Assembly (NCBI GenBank): GCA_003278095.1 | Contig: QCHB01000002.1 | Location: forward strand, 1-64,000 | DNA: 64,000 nucleotides | Reading direction: 5' to 3' | From: SAR116 cluster bacterium AG-390-L20 | GTDB lineage: Bacteria > Pseudomonadota > Alphaproteobacteria > Puniceispirillales > Marisalimonadaceae | Part shown: one piece after another, positions 17,125-26,536 of the stretch | Layout: each line of letters begins with the position of its first letter | How positions within the stretch are numbered: position 1 is the stretch's first letter | Notes under the pieces: model-generated | What the model was told of the DNA's origin: nothing | What the model saw: the letters and a program-made list of their open reading frames with translations, nothing else | The model's database searches: none | Made by a program: the position numbers and the translations under genes

Positions 17125-18456
17125 TTATAATTTCTGTTCTTTTTTTTCATAGATTTTACAGATCAAAAAACCACCTACTAACCCCCAAAAAGGAGATCCA
17201 ACATTTAGAATAGTTAAGTCTGACATTGTGATTAGAAAAGACACTAATGCTCCAAATGAAAAGCTTCCTGAAAAAGCAGAAATAAAAGTATTTTTTAATA
17301 CTATTAATAATGCAATTCCTCCTAGAGAAGCTATAAAACCTGGAGGACAAGATGAGATAAAGCCTGTAAAGAAAGGAGAAAATGTTCCAAAAGTAATACA
17401 AAGAAAAGCAAATATAATTCCACTAGTATAGTGTCCATTAATTGCTGATTTTTTTTTAAATTCTTTAATACCTTCTATAAAATTTTCTTTACCGTGTTTT
17501 TCAATTAAAAGCTGAACTCTCTCTTTCCCAATTAATTTATTTGCATCAGCAACCTTAACATCATTTTTATTATCATCGTCAGAAACTATAATACCTGTCA
17601 CAGGACCAGTTAAGCAAGATGAGACTGTACCAAAAAAAGAATTTATTATTGAACCAATACCACATGCAACTGTATATGGCTTGATATAAGTTTTATGCCC
17701 AGCAGATTTAAGAATTGCCAATCCTTGACCATTTTGAATGAATAATACAGTTATTGCTAATGGGATTACTAGTTCAATGTTAGCTTTTAAATTAAATTCA
17801 GGAAAAAAAATTGTTGGGATTATAGGGCTAAAGTTCAGGTTATTAAAAACTTCAGGTTGGTTAGAATTAAAAATTATTATAATCCCTACAACTAAAGAGC
17901 CAAGTAGGGGAGGGATTATTCTTTGTAATGAGGGAATTGCATAAATGATAAAATAAGTAATTGTCATTGAGCCTGATAATATGGGCGTTTCTTTTAAAGA
18001 ATATAACCAGTTTAAACTAAATTGAAGAAAAATAGCAGCAACCATTCCCATAACTATTTCAATTGGTATTTTCTTATTTATCCAAGTTAAAATGTTAGTT
18101 AGTCCAAGAAATGTTAAAAAAATACCGGTCACGATATAAGTGCCAACAATTTCGTTAAAAGAATAATTTTCTATTGATGAACCAATTAATATTATTCCTG
18201 GTATACTCCACATAAATACCAATGGTTGTTTATACCAAAAAGAAAAAAAAATACTTATTACGCTATTAATTGCAAATGCCCCAAACAACCAACTGGAAAG
18301 TTCCTGATTTGTTAGATTAGTCTTAGTGCCTACAAGAAGCATTATTGCAACTGGACCAGTAACTGCAAAAAGAAATGCAACGAAGCCGTTAGTAATATTT
18401 TCTTTAGTAATGTCTTTATAAAAATTTTTGACTAAATTCATAGATAATTTACTCAA
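17125..18456 (-). CDS. benE: BenE-family aromatic acid permease
   Basis: This 443-residue membrane protein resembles BenE, the benzoate/H+ symporter, with about 12 hydrophobic segments. Family-type segments are FLFAVTGPVAIMLLVGT at the N-terminus, QPLVFMWSIPG and SPFWGLVGGF near the end. BenE proteins are usually nearer 400 residues. The extra length is a charged stretch at about residues 293-345 (starting SDDDNKNDVKVADAN). It starts 3 bases after the UPF0280 gene ends, so it is the last gene of the 6-hydroxynicotinate-reductase-like operon. Its real substrate may therefore be a heteroaromatic acid and not benzoate. Confidence 0.85.
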   Translation of the reverse strand: MSKLSMNLVKNFYKDITKENITNGFVAFLFAVTGPVAIMLLVGTKTNLTNQELSSWLFGAFAINSVISIFFSFWYKQPLVFMWSIPGIILIGSSIENYSFNEIVGTYIVTGIFLTFLGLTNILTWINKKIPIEIVMGMVAAIFLQFSLNWLYSLKETPILSGSMTITYFIIYAIPSLQRIIPPLLGSLVVGIIIIFNSNQPEVFNNLNFSPIIPTIFFPEFNLKANIELVIPLAITVLFIQNGQGLAILKSAGHKTYIKPYTVACGIGSIINSFFGTVSSCLTGPVTGIIVSDDDNKNDVKVADANKLIGKERVQLLIEKHGKENFIEGIKEFKKKSAINGHYTSGIIFAFLCITFGTFSPFFTGFISSCPPGFIASLGGIALLIVLKNTFISAFSGSFSFGALVSFLITMSDLTILNVGSPFWGLVGGFLICKIYEKKEQKL

Positions 18457-18459
18457 TTT

Positions 18460-19314
18460 TTAATTAAAACTAATTTGTTTTAAACTTGATTCATTTATAA
18501 TATTTAAATCAGTTGAGTTTTTTTGTACAATACAAAAACAATCTGACAATTGTATTAATGCTGTATTAATTAAATCTTTTTGAACATATTCTATTGCTGT
18601 TTGATAGCCATTTTTAAGAGCCTCTTTTATTTCAATTTTTGTTAATTTTCCGACTTCGATTGTAACTGGCAAATTGTTTAAATCACTGTCTTCATAAATA
18701 AAATTAGCGGGTTTTTTTTTTATATTTGGATGATCATATATGTCAACCGCGTTACCTATCATTGTTGCGGCTGCGTCTGCGATTGCAGCATTGTTTGCTA
18801 ATACTGTTACAGAATCAGCGATGCCTCTAGAAAAACTTTTCCCTCTCCATCCAGATGTGGCGATACCTCTTGAAGAATTTTTATATTTTATTTCTGTTAT
18901 CATATTTGGAATAGCAGCTAAACTACCTTTCATTGTTTGGTTTTCATTTAAATAAAATGATATATCCCCTCCATTGTTAACATATGCTTTTTCTAGATGT
19001 GTGTCGTCAATTAGAACTTTTAGAATATTATCTGCAATTGAACCAGCGACAGCGGCCATAGGTGTTATATAAGAGGGTACGAATCGTTCTGCAGCATCTT
19101 GCATGCTTTGAGAAATCCTATTATTAAACTTTCTGTTAAGAACCACTTCCTTTTTCAATAAAGTTAGGTCTAATACAAGTTCTTCTAAAATTGTTTCAAA
19201 ATAATTCTTAGCATTCAGATAAGCTAAATTTTTATCAATTCCTAAAGCTTCAATAACTATATTTGTAGGACCATGTTGAAGAAATAACCTATTATCTTCT
19301 TCTTTAATTAACAT
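18460..19314 (-). CDS. UPF0280 family protein (ApbE-like fold)
   Basis: A 284-residue protein of the UPF0280 family, distantly related to ApbE flavin transferases. Recognisable segments are MAAVAGSIAD, YVNNGGDISFYL, RGIATSGWRGKSFSRGIAD and AAIADAAATMIGNAVD. Members are often encoded beside 6-hydroxynicotinate reductase-like genes, as here (12 bases after that gene). By analogy with ApbE it might attach or process a flavin or other cofactor of the neighbouring reductase. That role is inference. No signal peptide is present, so it is cytoplasmic. Confidence 0.8.
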   Translation of the reverse strand: MLIKEEDNRLFLQHGPTNIVIEALGIDKNLAYLNAKNYFETILEELVLDLTLLKKEVVLNRKFNNRISQSMQDAAERFVPSYITPMAAVAGSIADNILKVLIDDTHLEKAYVNNGGDISFYLNENQTMKGSLAAIPNMITEIKYKNSSRGIATSGWRGKSFSRGIADSVTVLANNAAIADAAATMIGNAVDIYDHPNIKKKPANFIYEDSDLNNLPVTIEVGKLTKIEIKEALKNGYQTAIEYVQKDLINTALIQLSDCFCIVQKNSTDLNIINESSLKQISFN

Positions 19315-19326
19315 TGATTAACTTTA

Positions 19327-20746
19327 TTACAAAAATGATTTTTTTGAGCCATATTCACCACCTTGTTCTATTACATCTTTTTTTGACCTAATATTATCTG
19401 AATGTCCTCCAATTGATTTATATTGATTTTTATCAATTGTAAATTCCAACGGAGCAACAATGGCGGGGGTAGGTACATATCCAAATGAATTGTCGGGCAT
19501 ATCAAAAACATCAACCATTAAAGTAATTCCTCCACCAGGCCATATATATGGTTTTGCTCCTCCACAAGTTATATTTGTTGTTTTATTTTTGACTGATTTT
19601 GTGAGTTTAATGGGGTTTTTTGTTACTCCTGATCGCAATGAACCACCAGCTCCACCAACAAACATCACAGTACAGAGAGCAGGCTCACAATTTTCTTCAA
19701 TCAACTTAACACTAGGTTTTAGATTTTTAGGAATTGTTTTTTTCTGTGGCTTTAAATTTTTATCTAACTGATAGTAAGCAAAATGTTCACCAGTTGTTGA
19801 AACCATTAAAATTGTAAGACCAGGAAAAGCACCTTTTTTTTCATTCCAGTCTCCTAATATTGTTAATGGATCATCTATGTCGGTTCCACCCCAACCAGTT
19901 CCTGGATTTGCAACTTGAAAATATCTTCCAGGTGTAGATCGTCTTCCTTTAATTGAAATCCCAGTACTTTTCCAGTTTAAAACCTTGCCAGCTTGATGCT
20001 CAGATACAACACCAGTAATATGGTCATCTACAACAACAACTTCGTCTACAAGGTCTATCCATTGTGAAGCAAACATTCCAATAGTAGCTGATCCGCATCC
20101 AACTCTCATTTTATTTTCTTTTACACCTTCAATTATTGGTGATTTTCCAGCTTGAACAATTATACTAAGACCTTCATCAATAGACAATTCGACAGCTTCT
20201 TTGTTACACAGTTGCATTAGAGCATTGCAAGTAAGACGGCCTTCTAATTTTGATCCACCAGTTAAATGGTCAACTCCACCCAGAGATAGCATTTGTGATC
20301 CATATTCACTTGTCATAACATGACCTATTGCTTCACCTTTATACCTAACTATTGACCTTTCAGACCCCAGATGCCTATCAGTATCAATTTTAACCTTTAC
20401 TCCACAATATGAAAAAATAGCTTCAGTAACGACAGTTACAAAATCAGCACCTTCTACTTTGCTACTGAAAATAAAGGGGGCAGGTTTATAATCAGGGTAG
20501 GTGGTACCTGAACCAATTGCTGTAATAAATGTATCATCTTCTTGTGTGGTTTCTCCATTCCAATTTGCTTTTAAAAAAAGGTTTAACTTTTTCTCCTTTT
20601 TCGATTTTATTATTTAAAATTATTAGGGGATCCAGCCTTATAATTTTACCGTCTTTATTTGCATATCTATCGCAGGCACCTGATTTGCCGTCTGCTATAA
20701 AGCATAATATTGGACACGCATCACACCTAATTTTTTCAGGTTTCAA
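19327..20746 (-). pseudogene. 6-hydroxynicotinate reductase-like gene with a +1 homopolymer frameshift
   Basis: The frame from ATG 20746 encodes a start typical of 6-hydroxynicotinate reductases: RCDACPILCFIADGKSG with Cys8, 11, 15 and 25, a likely 4Fe-4S site. It stops at 20534 after 70 residues. From codon 57 on, the shifted frame continues without a stop as ANWNGETT, then TFITAIGSGTTYPDYKPAPF, FSYCGVKVKIDTDRHLGS and MTSEYGSQMLSLGGVDHLTG to 19327. The break is at a run of seven A (20573-20579; T7 then A4 in the sense). The whole span is 1420 bases, i.e. one base too many for 473 codons. Everything else looks intact, so this may be a sequencing indel, a fresh mutation or a slippage site. The family reduces 6-hydroxynicotinate to tetrahydro-6-oxonicotinate. 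Confidence 0.85.
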
Positions 20747-23474
20747 TTTCAGCCTCCGAAATAGCCTCTAGTACTCTATGTGGAAGTGCTGGGAGTTTTT
20801 TTATTATTGCACCAGTGCAATTTCTAAGGGCATTTAGAATTGCTGGAGTAGTAGGTATTAAAACATGTTCCCCCAATCCTTTAGCACCCATAGGACCTTC
20901 GGGATCAGTTTTTTCTATAAAAATACTTTCAATTTCAGGCATGTCACCAATAGTAGGTATTAGATAATCGTGTAAATTTTCTGTTCTATCTGGAATATAT
21001 TCTTCCATTAAAGCTAAACCTAAACCTTGGGCAACGCCTCCTTCAATTTGTCCCTCTGCTAAGAGTGGATTAACTACTTTACCTAAATCGTGAACAGCTA
21101 TAATTTTTTCTATTTTGATAGTTCCAAGCTCTTTATTAACCTCAATCTCGGCCATTTGGACACCGTATCCGTACACAGCATAAGGTTTACCTTGTCCGTT
21201 ATCGTCTAATGGGATAGTGGGAGGGTCATATGTTTCAATTGCCGACAAAACATAACCGTCTTTGTTCTTATCCATTTCATTAAGGTTTAAAACTTGTTTT
21301 TTATCTTTATGTCTAACGACGATAGATTTATCTATAAATTCAATTACGGCATCCGAACCCATATTACTTAATCTTAAAATTTTTTTTCTTAGGCTTGTTC
21401 CTGCTAATTCAGCTGCTTTTCCTGAAATATACGTTTGTCTAGAAGCAGATGTTTTTCCACAATCTGGAGTTAAATGTGTATCAGGTCCTATTAATTTAAA
21501 TACGTTAATTGGAACACCTAATGCATCTGCACAAATTTGGGTAATTACAGTATTTGAACCTTGACCAATATCAGTAGCACCTTGATGAAGGAAAAGCCTG
21601 CCAATATTATCTATCCCAATCTTAATAGTTGATGGATTTGGCAAAGCTGTATTGCCGCAACCATACCAACAAGAGCCTAATCCAACACCTTTTTTTATAA
21701 CATCAGAGGATTTATTAAAATTTTTAGTTTTATTCAGACTTTCTTTCCACTTTTGAGAAAGGGCGTCTAAACATTCTAATATACCAACCCCATGAAGTTG
21801 CTGACCACACACAGTTTTTTGACCATCTTGAAGGGCATTAATTTTTCTAAATTCTAACTGATCAATATTACAAATGTCAGCTAATTGGTCGTAAAGTGTT
21901 TCTTGAAGAGCTGCTGCTTGAGGAACACCAAAACCCCTGAATGCTCCTGATATTGGGCCATTACTGTATAATGCGTTACCTGAAGCTTTATAATTTGGTG
22001 TGTAATAAGGGCCGCTTGCATGTATGGGAACTCTTGTGGCAACTGTAGGACCCCAACTTGCATAAGCCCCCGTATTAAAATCTCCATCAAAAATCATTCC
22101 TACAATTTTACCATTTTTATTTGCTGAAATTAGAGCATTCATGTCAGCTGGATGTCTTTTAGTTGTTGACATCATGGATTCATTCCTTGTGTAAGCAATC
22201 CTACATGGCTTATCAGTTTTTAAAGTTACCAACCCTAATAATGGTTGAATTGAAACATCTAATTTTGAACCAAAACCACCACCAGCCGTTGCAGGTATTA
22301 TTCTTACTTGTTCTTTTTCTAAACCAAGAATTTTAGCAGTGTCGTCTCTGTCCATAATTGGTGCTTGAGTACAAGCTTGAATTACGAGTGTATTCCCATC
22401 CATCCAGCTGGCTCCAGCTTCAGGTTCAATGTATGCGTGTTCAACATAAGAAGTTTTCAAGGAGCCTGAAACTTGAAAATCAGAATTTTCTAATACAAGA
22501 TTTGGTTCTCCTGAGACAACTTTGCCAACAGTTAGTACATTGTCTTTTCTTTCAGAATGAATGTTTGCTATATTTTTTTCTTTCGAAGAAGAAATTGTAA
22601 GACTCTCCTGTGAGGGTTTCCAGTAAACAGGAAAAGAACTTATATCTAATTGATTGATAGATTTATAATCACCCGCAATTATAGCGATTGCTTCTCCTTT
22701 AAATTTTGCCTCTGAAACTGCCAAAGCAGGTTGATCAGCAAAGTTTGGAATTACCCCAAATTTATTTTCTCCAGGAATATCTTTTGATGTAAGTATAATT
22801 TCCAGGCCATAATTTTGTTTTTTCCATTTATTTAAATCACCAAACTTAAACTTTGCTCTATGGTAAGGTGATCTAATAATCTTAATTAATAGCGAGTCTT
22901 TTGGCCAATAATCAGCTCCAAAAATTTCTGTGCCTAATACTTTTTTTAGACCGTCAATTCTTGGAATCCTATTGCCTACAGATTTTTCATAAAAATAATT
23001 TTCACTTTCTTCAGCCTTAACGTGCATGACGGCGTTGATTATTTTTTGGTATCCAGTGCATCTACATAAAACTCCTGATAAAGCATCTTCAACTTCTATT
23101 TTGCTTGGTTTGGGTTTTTTTTTGAGAAGCGCTGTTGCAGTAATAAGAAGACCTGGGGTACAAATACCACATTGAGCAGCTCCATGTTTTAGAAATGATT
23201 TTTGTAAATCATTAGCACCATTAGCACTTAATCCTTCTATAGTTTTTATTGTGGTATTTTGTGCTTTTGCAGCAGTCATTAAACATGAGCAAATAGGTTC
23301 TTCGTTAACAAGAATTGTACAAGATCCACAGTCTCCAGCATTACAACCAACTTTTGTTCCTTTTAAGCCTAAATCTTCTCTTAAAACCTTACTAATTCTA
23401 TCTGAAGGATTGACGTTTAAAACTTGTTTTTTGCCGTTTAGTATAAAATCCAATTTAATTTTCGTTACCTTCAT
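20736..23474 (-). CDS. Molybdenum hydroxylase, fused 2Fe-2S and molybdopterin subunits
   Basis: A 912-residue fusion. Residues 1-155 carry both 2Fe-2S clusters (Cys44, 49, 52, 64 and Cys102, 105, 137, 139). Residues from about 165 to the end form the molybdopterin catalytic part, with GAFRGFGVPQ and catalytic Glu869 in GAKGLGEHV. With the FAD subunit one base upstream it would form a two-protein xanthine dehydrogenase-family enzyme. It overlaps the start of the 6-hydroxynicotinate reductase-like gene by 11 bases. Context suggests hydroxylation of nicotinate or a related N-heteroaromatic acid next to the ring nitrogen. This is a different architecture from the three-gene Mo enzyme at 3669-12212, so the two were acquired or evolved separately. 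Confidence 0.88.
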   Translation of the reverse strand: MKVTKIKLDFILNGKKQVLNVNPSDRISKVLREDLGLKGTKVGCNAGDCGSCTILVNEEPICSCLMTAAKAQNTTIKTIEGLSANGANDLQKSFLKHGAAQCGICTPGLLITATALLKKKPKPSKIEVEDALSGVLCRCTGYQKIINAVMHVKAEESENYFYEKSVGNRIPRIDGLKKVLGTEIFGADYWPKDSLLIKIIRSPYHRAKFKFGDLNKWKKQNYGLEIILTSKDIPGENKFGVIPNFADQPALAVSEAKFKGEAIAIIAGDYKSINQLDISSFPVYWKPSQESLTISSSKEKNIANIHSERKDNVLTVGKVVSGEPNLVLENSDFQVSGSLKTSYVEHAYIEPEAGASWMDGNTLVIQACTQAPIMDRDDTAKILGLEKEQVRIIPATAGGGFGSKLDVSIQPLLGLVTLKTDKPCRIAYTRNESMMSTTKRHPADMNALISANKNGKIVGMIFDGDFNTGAYASWGPTVATRVPIHASGPYYTPNYKASGNALYSNGPISGAFRGFGVPQAAALQETLYDQLADICNIDQLEFRKINALQDGQKTVCGQQLHGVGILECLDALSQKWKESLNKTKNFNKSSDVIKKGVGLGSCWYGCGNTALPNPSTIKIGIDNIGRLFLHQGATDIGQGSNTVITQICADALGVPINVFKLIGPDTHLTPDCGKTSASRQTYISGKAAELAGTSLRKKILRLSNMGSDAVIEFIDKSIVVRHKDKKQVLNLNEMDKNKDGYVLSAIETYDPPTIPLDDNGQGKPYAVYGYGVQMAEIEVNKELGTIKIEKIIAVHDLGKVVNPLLAEGQIEGGVAQGLGLALMEEYIPDRTENLHDYLIPTIGDMPEIESIFIEKTDPEGPMGAKGLGEHVLIPTTPAILNALRNCTGAIIKKLPALPHRVLEAISEAEIET

Positions 23475-23475
23475 A

Positions 23476-24327
23476 TCAGCCTTTTAAGTTAAATTTATTA
23501 ATAGTTTTTATTATTGTGTCTTTAACAAGGACTTTCGATGCTTTGAACCTGTAAGTATTAGTTCCTCTTATATCATTAATTGGCGATAGATAATTTTCAT
23601 AATTATAATTTAAAATAATTGATGTTAACTCATCTTTTATACTTTTCCCTATTAACAGATTTTCTAGAGACTTTATTCTTTTTGCAACAGCGCTACAAGA
23701 TCCAACAGAAATAGCAATTTCAGATATAACATCTTTTTTTAGATTTAATTTGCATGCAATCATAGCAATTGAAATAACTAAATATTTGCGTGCACCTAAC
23801 TTTAAGAAAGAGGAGCGTCCTATTTCTGCTTCTTTAGGTATTAGAATTGCTGATAATATTTCATTATTCTTTAATTCGGTCTCTCTAGATCCCTTAATAA
23901 AATCTTCTAACTTTAAAACTCGTTTACCATTTAAAGACAATAATTCTATTGATGCGTCTAATGATAAAAGGCAAGGAACACCGTCAGCTGCAGGAGAGGC
24001 ATTACATAAATTTCCTCCAATAGTGCCTAAGTTTTGAATTTGTTTCGAACCAATTTGTAGGCTGCATTCCTTTAGCATATCATAACATTTGGGTAATTCA
24101 TTATTTTCCACAAGATCTGTCCAAGTAACACCAGAACCAATTTTTCTGAACCCATTTTCAAAGCTAATATGTCTTAGGGATTTTATTCCTGAAATATCCA
24201 AAATATTATTACCAAGATTTTCCTGTTGAGTTGAAGGAAGTAAGTCAGTACATCCAGCAGCTATTGTCAGTTTTTCTTTAGACAAACTATAGAGGGCATC
24301 ATTTATTTTATCTGGTCTATAATACAA
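23476..24327 (-). CDS. FAD-binding subunit of molybdenum hydroxylase
   Basis: This 283-residue flavin subunit shows the FAD loops AAGCTDL at residues 23-29 and LGTIGGNLCNASPAAD at 100-115, and a CO_deh_flav_C-type C-terminus. It is the first gene of the minus-strand operon that runs through the fused Fe-S/Mo subunit, the 6-hydroxynicotinate reductase-like gene, UPF0280 and benE. A 139-base gap separates it from the divergent hyuA gene, so promoters for both directions should lie there. Confidence 0.87.
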   Translation of the reverse strand: MYYRPDKINDALYSLSKEKLTIAAGCTDLLPSTQQENLGNNILDISGIKSLRHISFENGFRKIGSGVTWTDLVENNELPKCYDMLKECSLQIGSKQIQNLGTIGGNLCNASPAADGVPCLLSLDASIELLSLNGKRVLKLEDFIKGSRETELKNNEILSAILIPKEAEIGRSSFLKLGARKYLVISIAMIACKLNLKKDVISEIAISVGSCSAVAKRIKSLENLLIGKSIKDELTSIILNYNYENYLSPINDIRGTNTYRFKASKVLVKDTIIKTINKFNLKG

Positions 24328-24466
24328 TTATCAGCAACTAAAAAAATTAAGCTTGATTAAACTTTCAACAAACATTGATGAAAAATATAATATATGGTCT
24401 AACATTTTTTTGGAAAATATTTAAAGTAAAAATTAATTAATATATATTATGAATTGGTAATAACAT

Positions 24467-26536
24467 ATGAAAGATGATACCTCAATTTATCAAAATTTTA
24501 ATGTTTTAGGGATTGATGTTGGAGGGACATTCACAGACCTTATTTATGTAGATAAAGAAAATAACACTATAGAGTTTGCTAAAGTACCAACTTCACCTGA
24601 AAACCAAGCATTTGGCGTAATGGACGCAATTAATAAGGCAAAATTAAAGCTTAATCATGTTAAATTAATTGTTCATGGAACAACTACTACAACAAATGCG
24701 CTATTAGAAAGAAAATTGTCCAAAACCGGGATGATAACTACTAAAGGCTTTAAAGACGTTATCGAATTAGGGAGAAGAACAAGGCCAAATTCTTACGGAA
24801 TGCACGGAAAATTTGTTCCAATTATATCAAGAGACTTGCGCTTTGAGGTAAATGAACGAGTTGACGCAAGTGGTGATGTAATTACCGTTCTTGACGAAAT
24901 TGAAGTAAAAAAAACTGCTGAGGAACTTCTTAAATTAGGATGTGAGTCTGTAGTAATTCATTTTCTACATTCATACGCGAACAATAATCACGAATTGAGA
25001 GCTTTTGAAATAATATCAGATTTTTGGCCAAATAATTATATCACAATGGGCCATTCATTATTATCTGAAAACAGAGAGTATGAGCGAGGGGTCACTGCTT
25101 CTATTAATGCAAGTGTACAGCCAATTCTTGAAAAATATCTTAGAAAGTTAGAAAATGAACTTTCGATCGCCAAGTACAAAAATGAATTGCTTGTAATGAA
25201 TGGAAATGGAGGAACTATTTCTTCTAGAATGGTAGTTAATGAAGCTGCAAAAACTGTAATGTCAGGACCTGCTTCTGGTGTTATTGCTGCTGCTCATACT
25301 GGTAAATCATCTGGAATTAATAATCTTATAACTTACGATATGGGAGGCACTTCCACAGATGTTGCATTAATTATCGGAAATCAACCGTCTGTTTCAAGTG
25401 ATCTAGAAGTTGAATACGGCATGCCTGTCCATGTGCCTATGGTAGATGTTAGAACAGTCGGTGCTGGAGGTGGTTCAGTAGCTAAATTAAATTTAGCAGG
25501 CTTGTTAGAAGTTGGTCCAGAAAGTGTGGGTTCAGTTCCTGGTCCAATTTGTTATGGTCTTGGCGGAACTGTTCCCACTATTTCAGACGCTAATCTTCTC
25601 TTAGGAAGATTAAATATATCTAAAATTATTTCAGATATTAATAGGGTTTCCGTAGATGATATTAAAAATATATTTCATAATAAATTAAGCAAAGATTTGT
25701 TTATGGATGAAATTAAAACTGCTGAAGCGGTAATTAAGATTGCAAACACAAAAATGGCAGGGGCCATTCGCATGGTTTCAATATCACTAGGTGTTGATCC
25801 TAGAGATTTTACTTTATTTGCATTTGGAGGGGCGGGACCACTTCATGCTAGCTCTTTAGCAAAAGAATTAGGGATTCCAAAGGTATTAATTCCAGCACGT
25901 CCAGGAATAACCAATGCTTTAGGTTGTGTTGTTGCGGATTTAAGACAAGATTTTACTAAAACTTTAAATTTGCCAATAGATAATCTAAACATTCAAAATT
26001 TACATTCTCTTTTTAATGATCAAGAAAAAAAGGGAATTGAATTAATTAAAAAACAAGGACTTGAACTCACAAACATTAGCTCAAGTTTTAGTATTGACAT
26101 GCAATTTATTGGTCAAACTCATATTTTAAGGATTGATTTACCTAATTCTTATCCAGATTTAGAATATTTACAAAAAAGTTTTGAAAAATCGTACCTAAAT
26201 AGGTTCAAAGTTAAATTATCAGAAATTAAGGCTAATATAGTTAACGTAAACACTACGGTTCAAGGACATAAAGTCCCTTTTGATATTTCTTTGTTAAACA
26301 ATAAGTTAGATAAACTTCTCAATTTGAATGATGCATTATTAGAATATAGAAAAGTTTATTTTAAAGATAAATTTTTAAATACTCCTATATATTCTAGGGA
26401 CAGAATGCCATTCGAATTTGAAATTAAAGGACCTGCTATAATTGAACAAATGGATACAACTACACTTATAGAGCCTGAAGACAGAGTGTATGGTGATAAT
26501 TTAGGGAATATGTTTATCGAAGTTGGAGATCTTTGA
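24467..26536 (+). CDS. Hydantoinase/oxoprolinase family protein, subunit A
   Basis: A 689-residue HyuA-type protein: actin-like ATPase fold with the phosphate motif GIDVGGTFTDLIYVD at the N-terminus, HGTTTTTNALLERK, MSGPASGVIAAAH, TYDMGGTSTDVALI and FAFGGAGPLHASSLA. With subunit B it hydrolyses cyclic amides, hydantoins or 5-oxoproline using ATP. Related pairs carboxylate ketones. The gene is divergent from the nicotinate-like operon. The pairing suggests that HyuAB opens the lactam ring formed after hydroxylation and reduction of an N-heteroaromatic acid. That link is inference. Confidence 0.88.
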   Translation: MKDDTSIYQNFNVLGIDVGGTFTDLIYVDKENNTIEFAKVPTSPENQAFGVMDAINKAKLKLNHVKLIVHGTTTTTNALLERKLSKTGMITTKGFKDVIELGRRTRPNSYGMHGKFVPIISRDLRFEVNERVDASGDVITVLDEIEVKKTAEELLKLGCESVVIHFLHSYANNNHELRAFEIISDFWPNNYITMGHSLLSENREYERGVTASINASVQPILEKYLRKLENELSIAKYKNELLVMNGNGGTISSRMVVNEAAKTVMSGPASGVIAAAHTGKSSGINNLITYDMGGTSTDVALIIGNQPSVSSDLEVEYGMPVHVPMVDVRTVGAGGGSVAKLNLAGLLEVGPESVGSVPGPICYGLGGTVPTISDANLLLGRLNISKIISDINRVSVDDIKNIFHNKLSKDLFMDEIKTAEAVIKIANTKMAGAIRMVSISLGVDPRDFTLFAFGGAGPLHASSLAKELGIPKVLIPARPGITNALGCVVADLRQDFTKTLNLPIDNLNIQNLHSLFNDQEKKGIELIKKQGLELTNISSSFSIDMQFIGQTHILRIDLPNSYPDLEYLQKSFEKSYLNRFKVKLSEIKANIVNVNTTVQGHKVPFDISLLNNKLDKLLNLNDALLEYRKVYFKDKFLNTPIYSRDRMPFEFEIKGPAIIEQMDTTTLIEPEDRVYGDNLGNMFIEVGDL

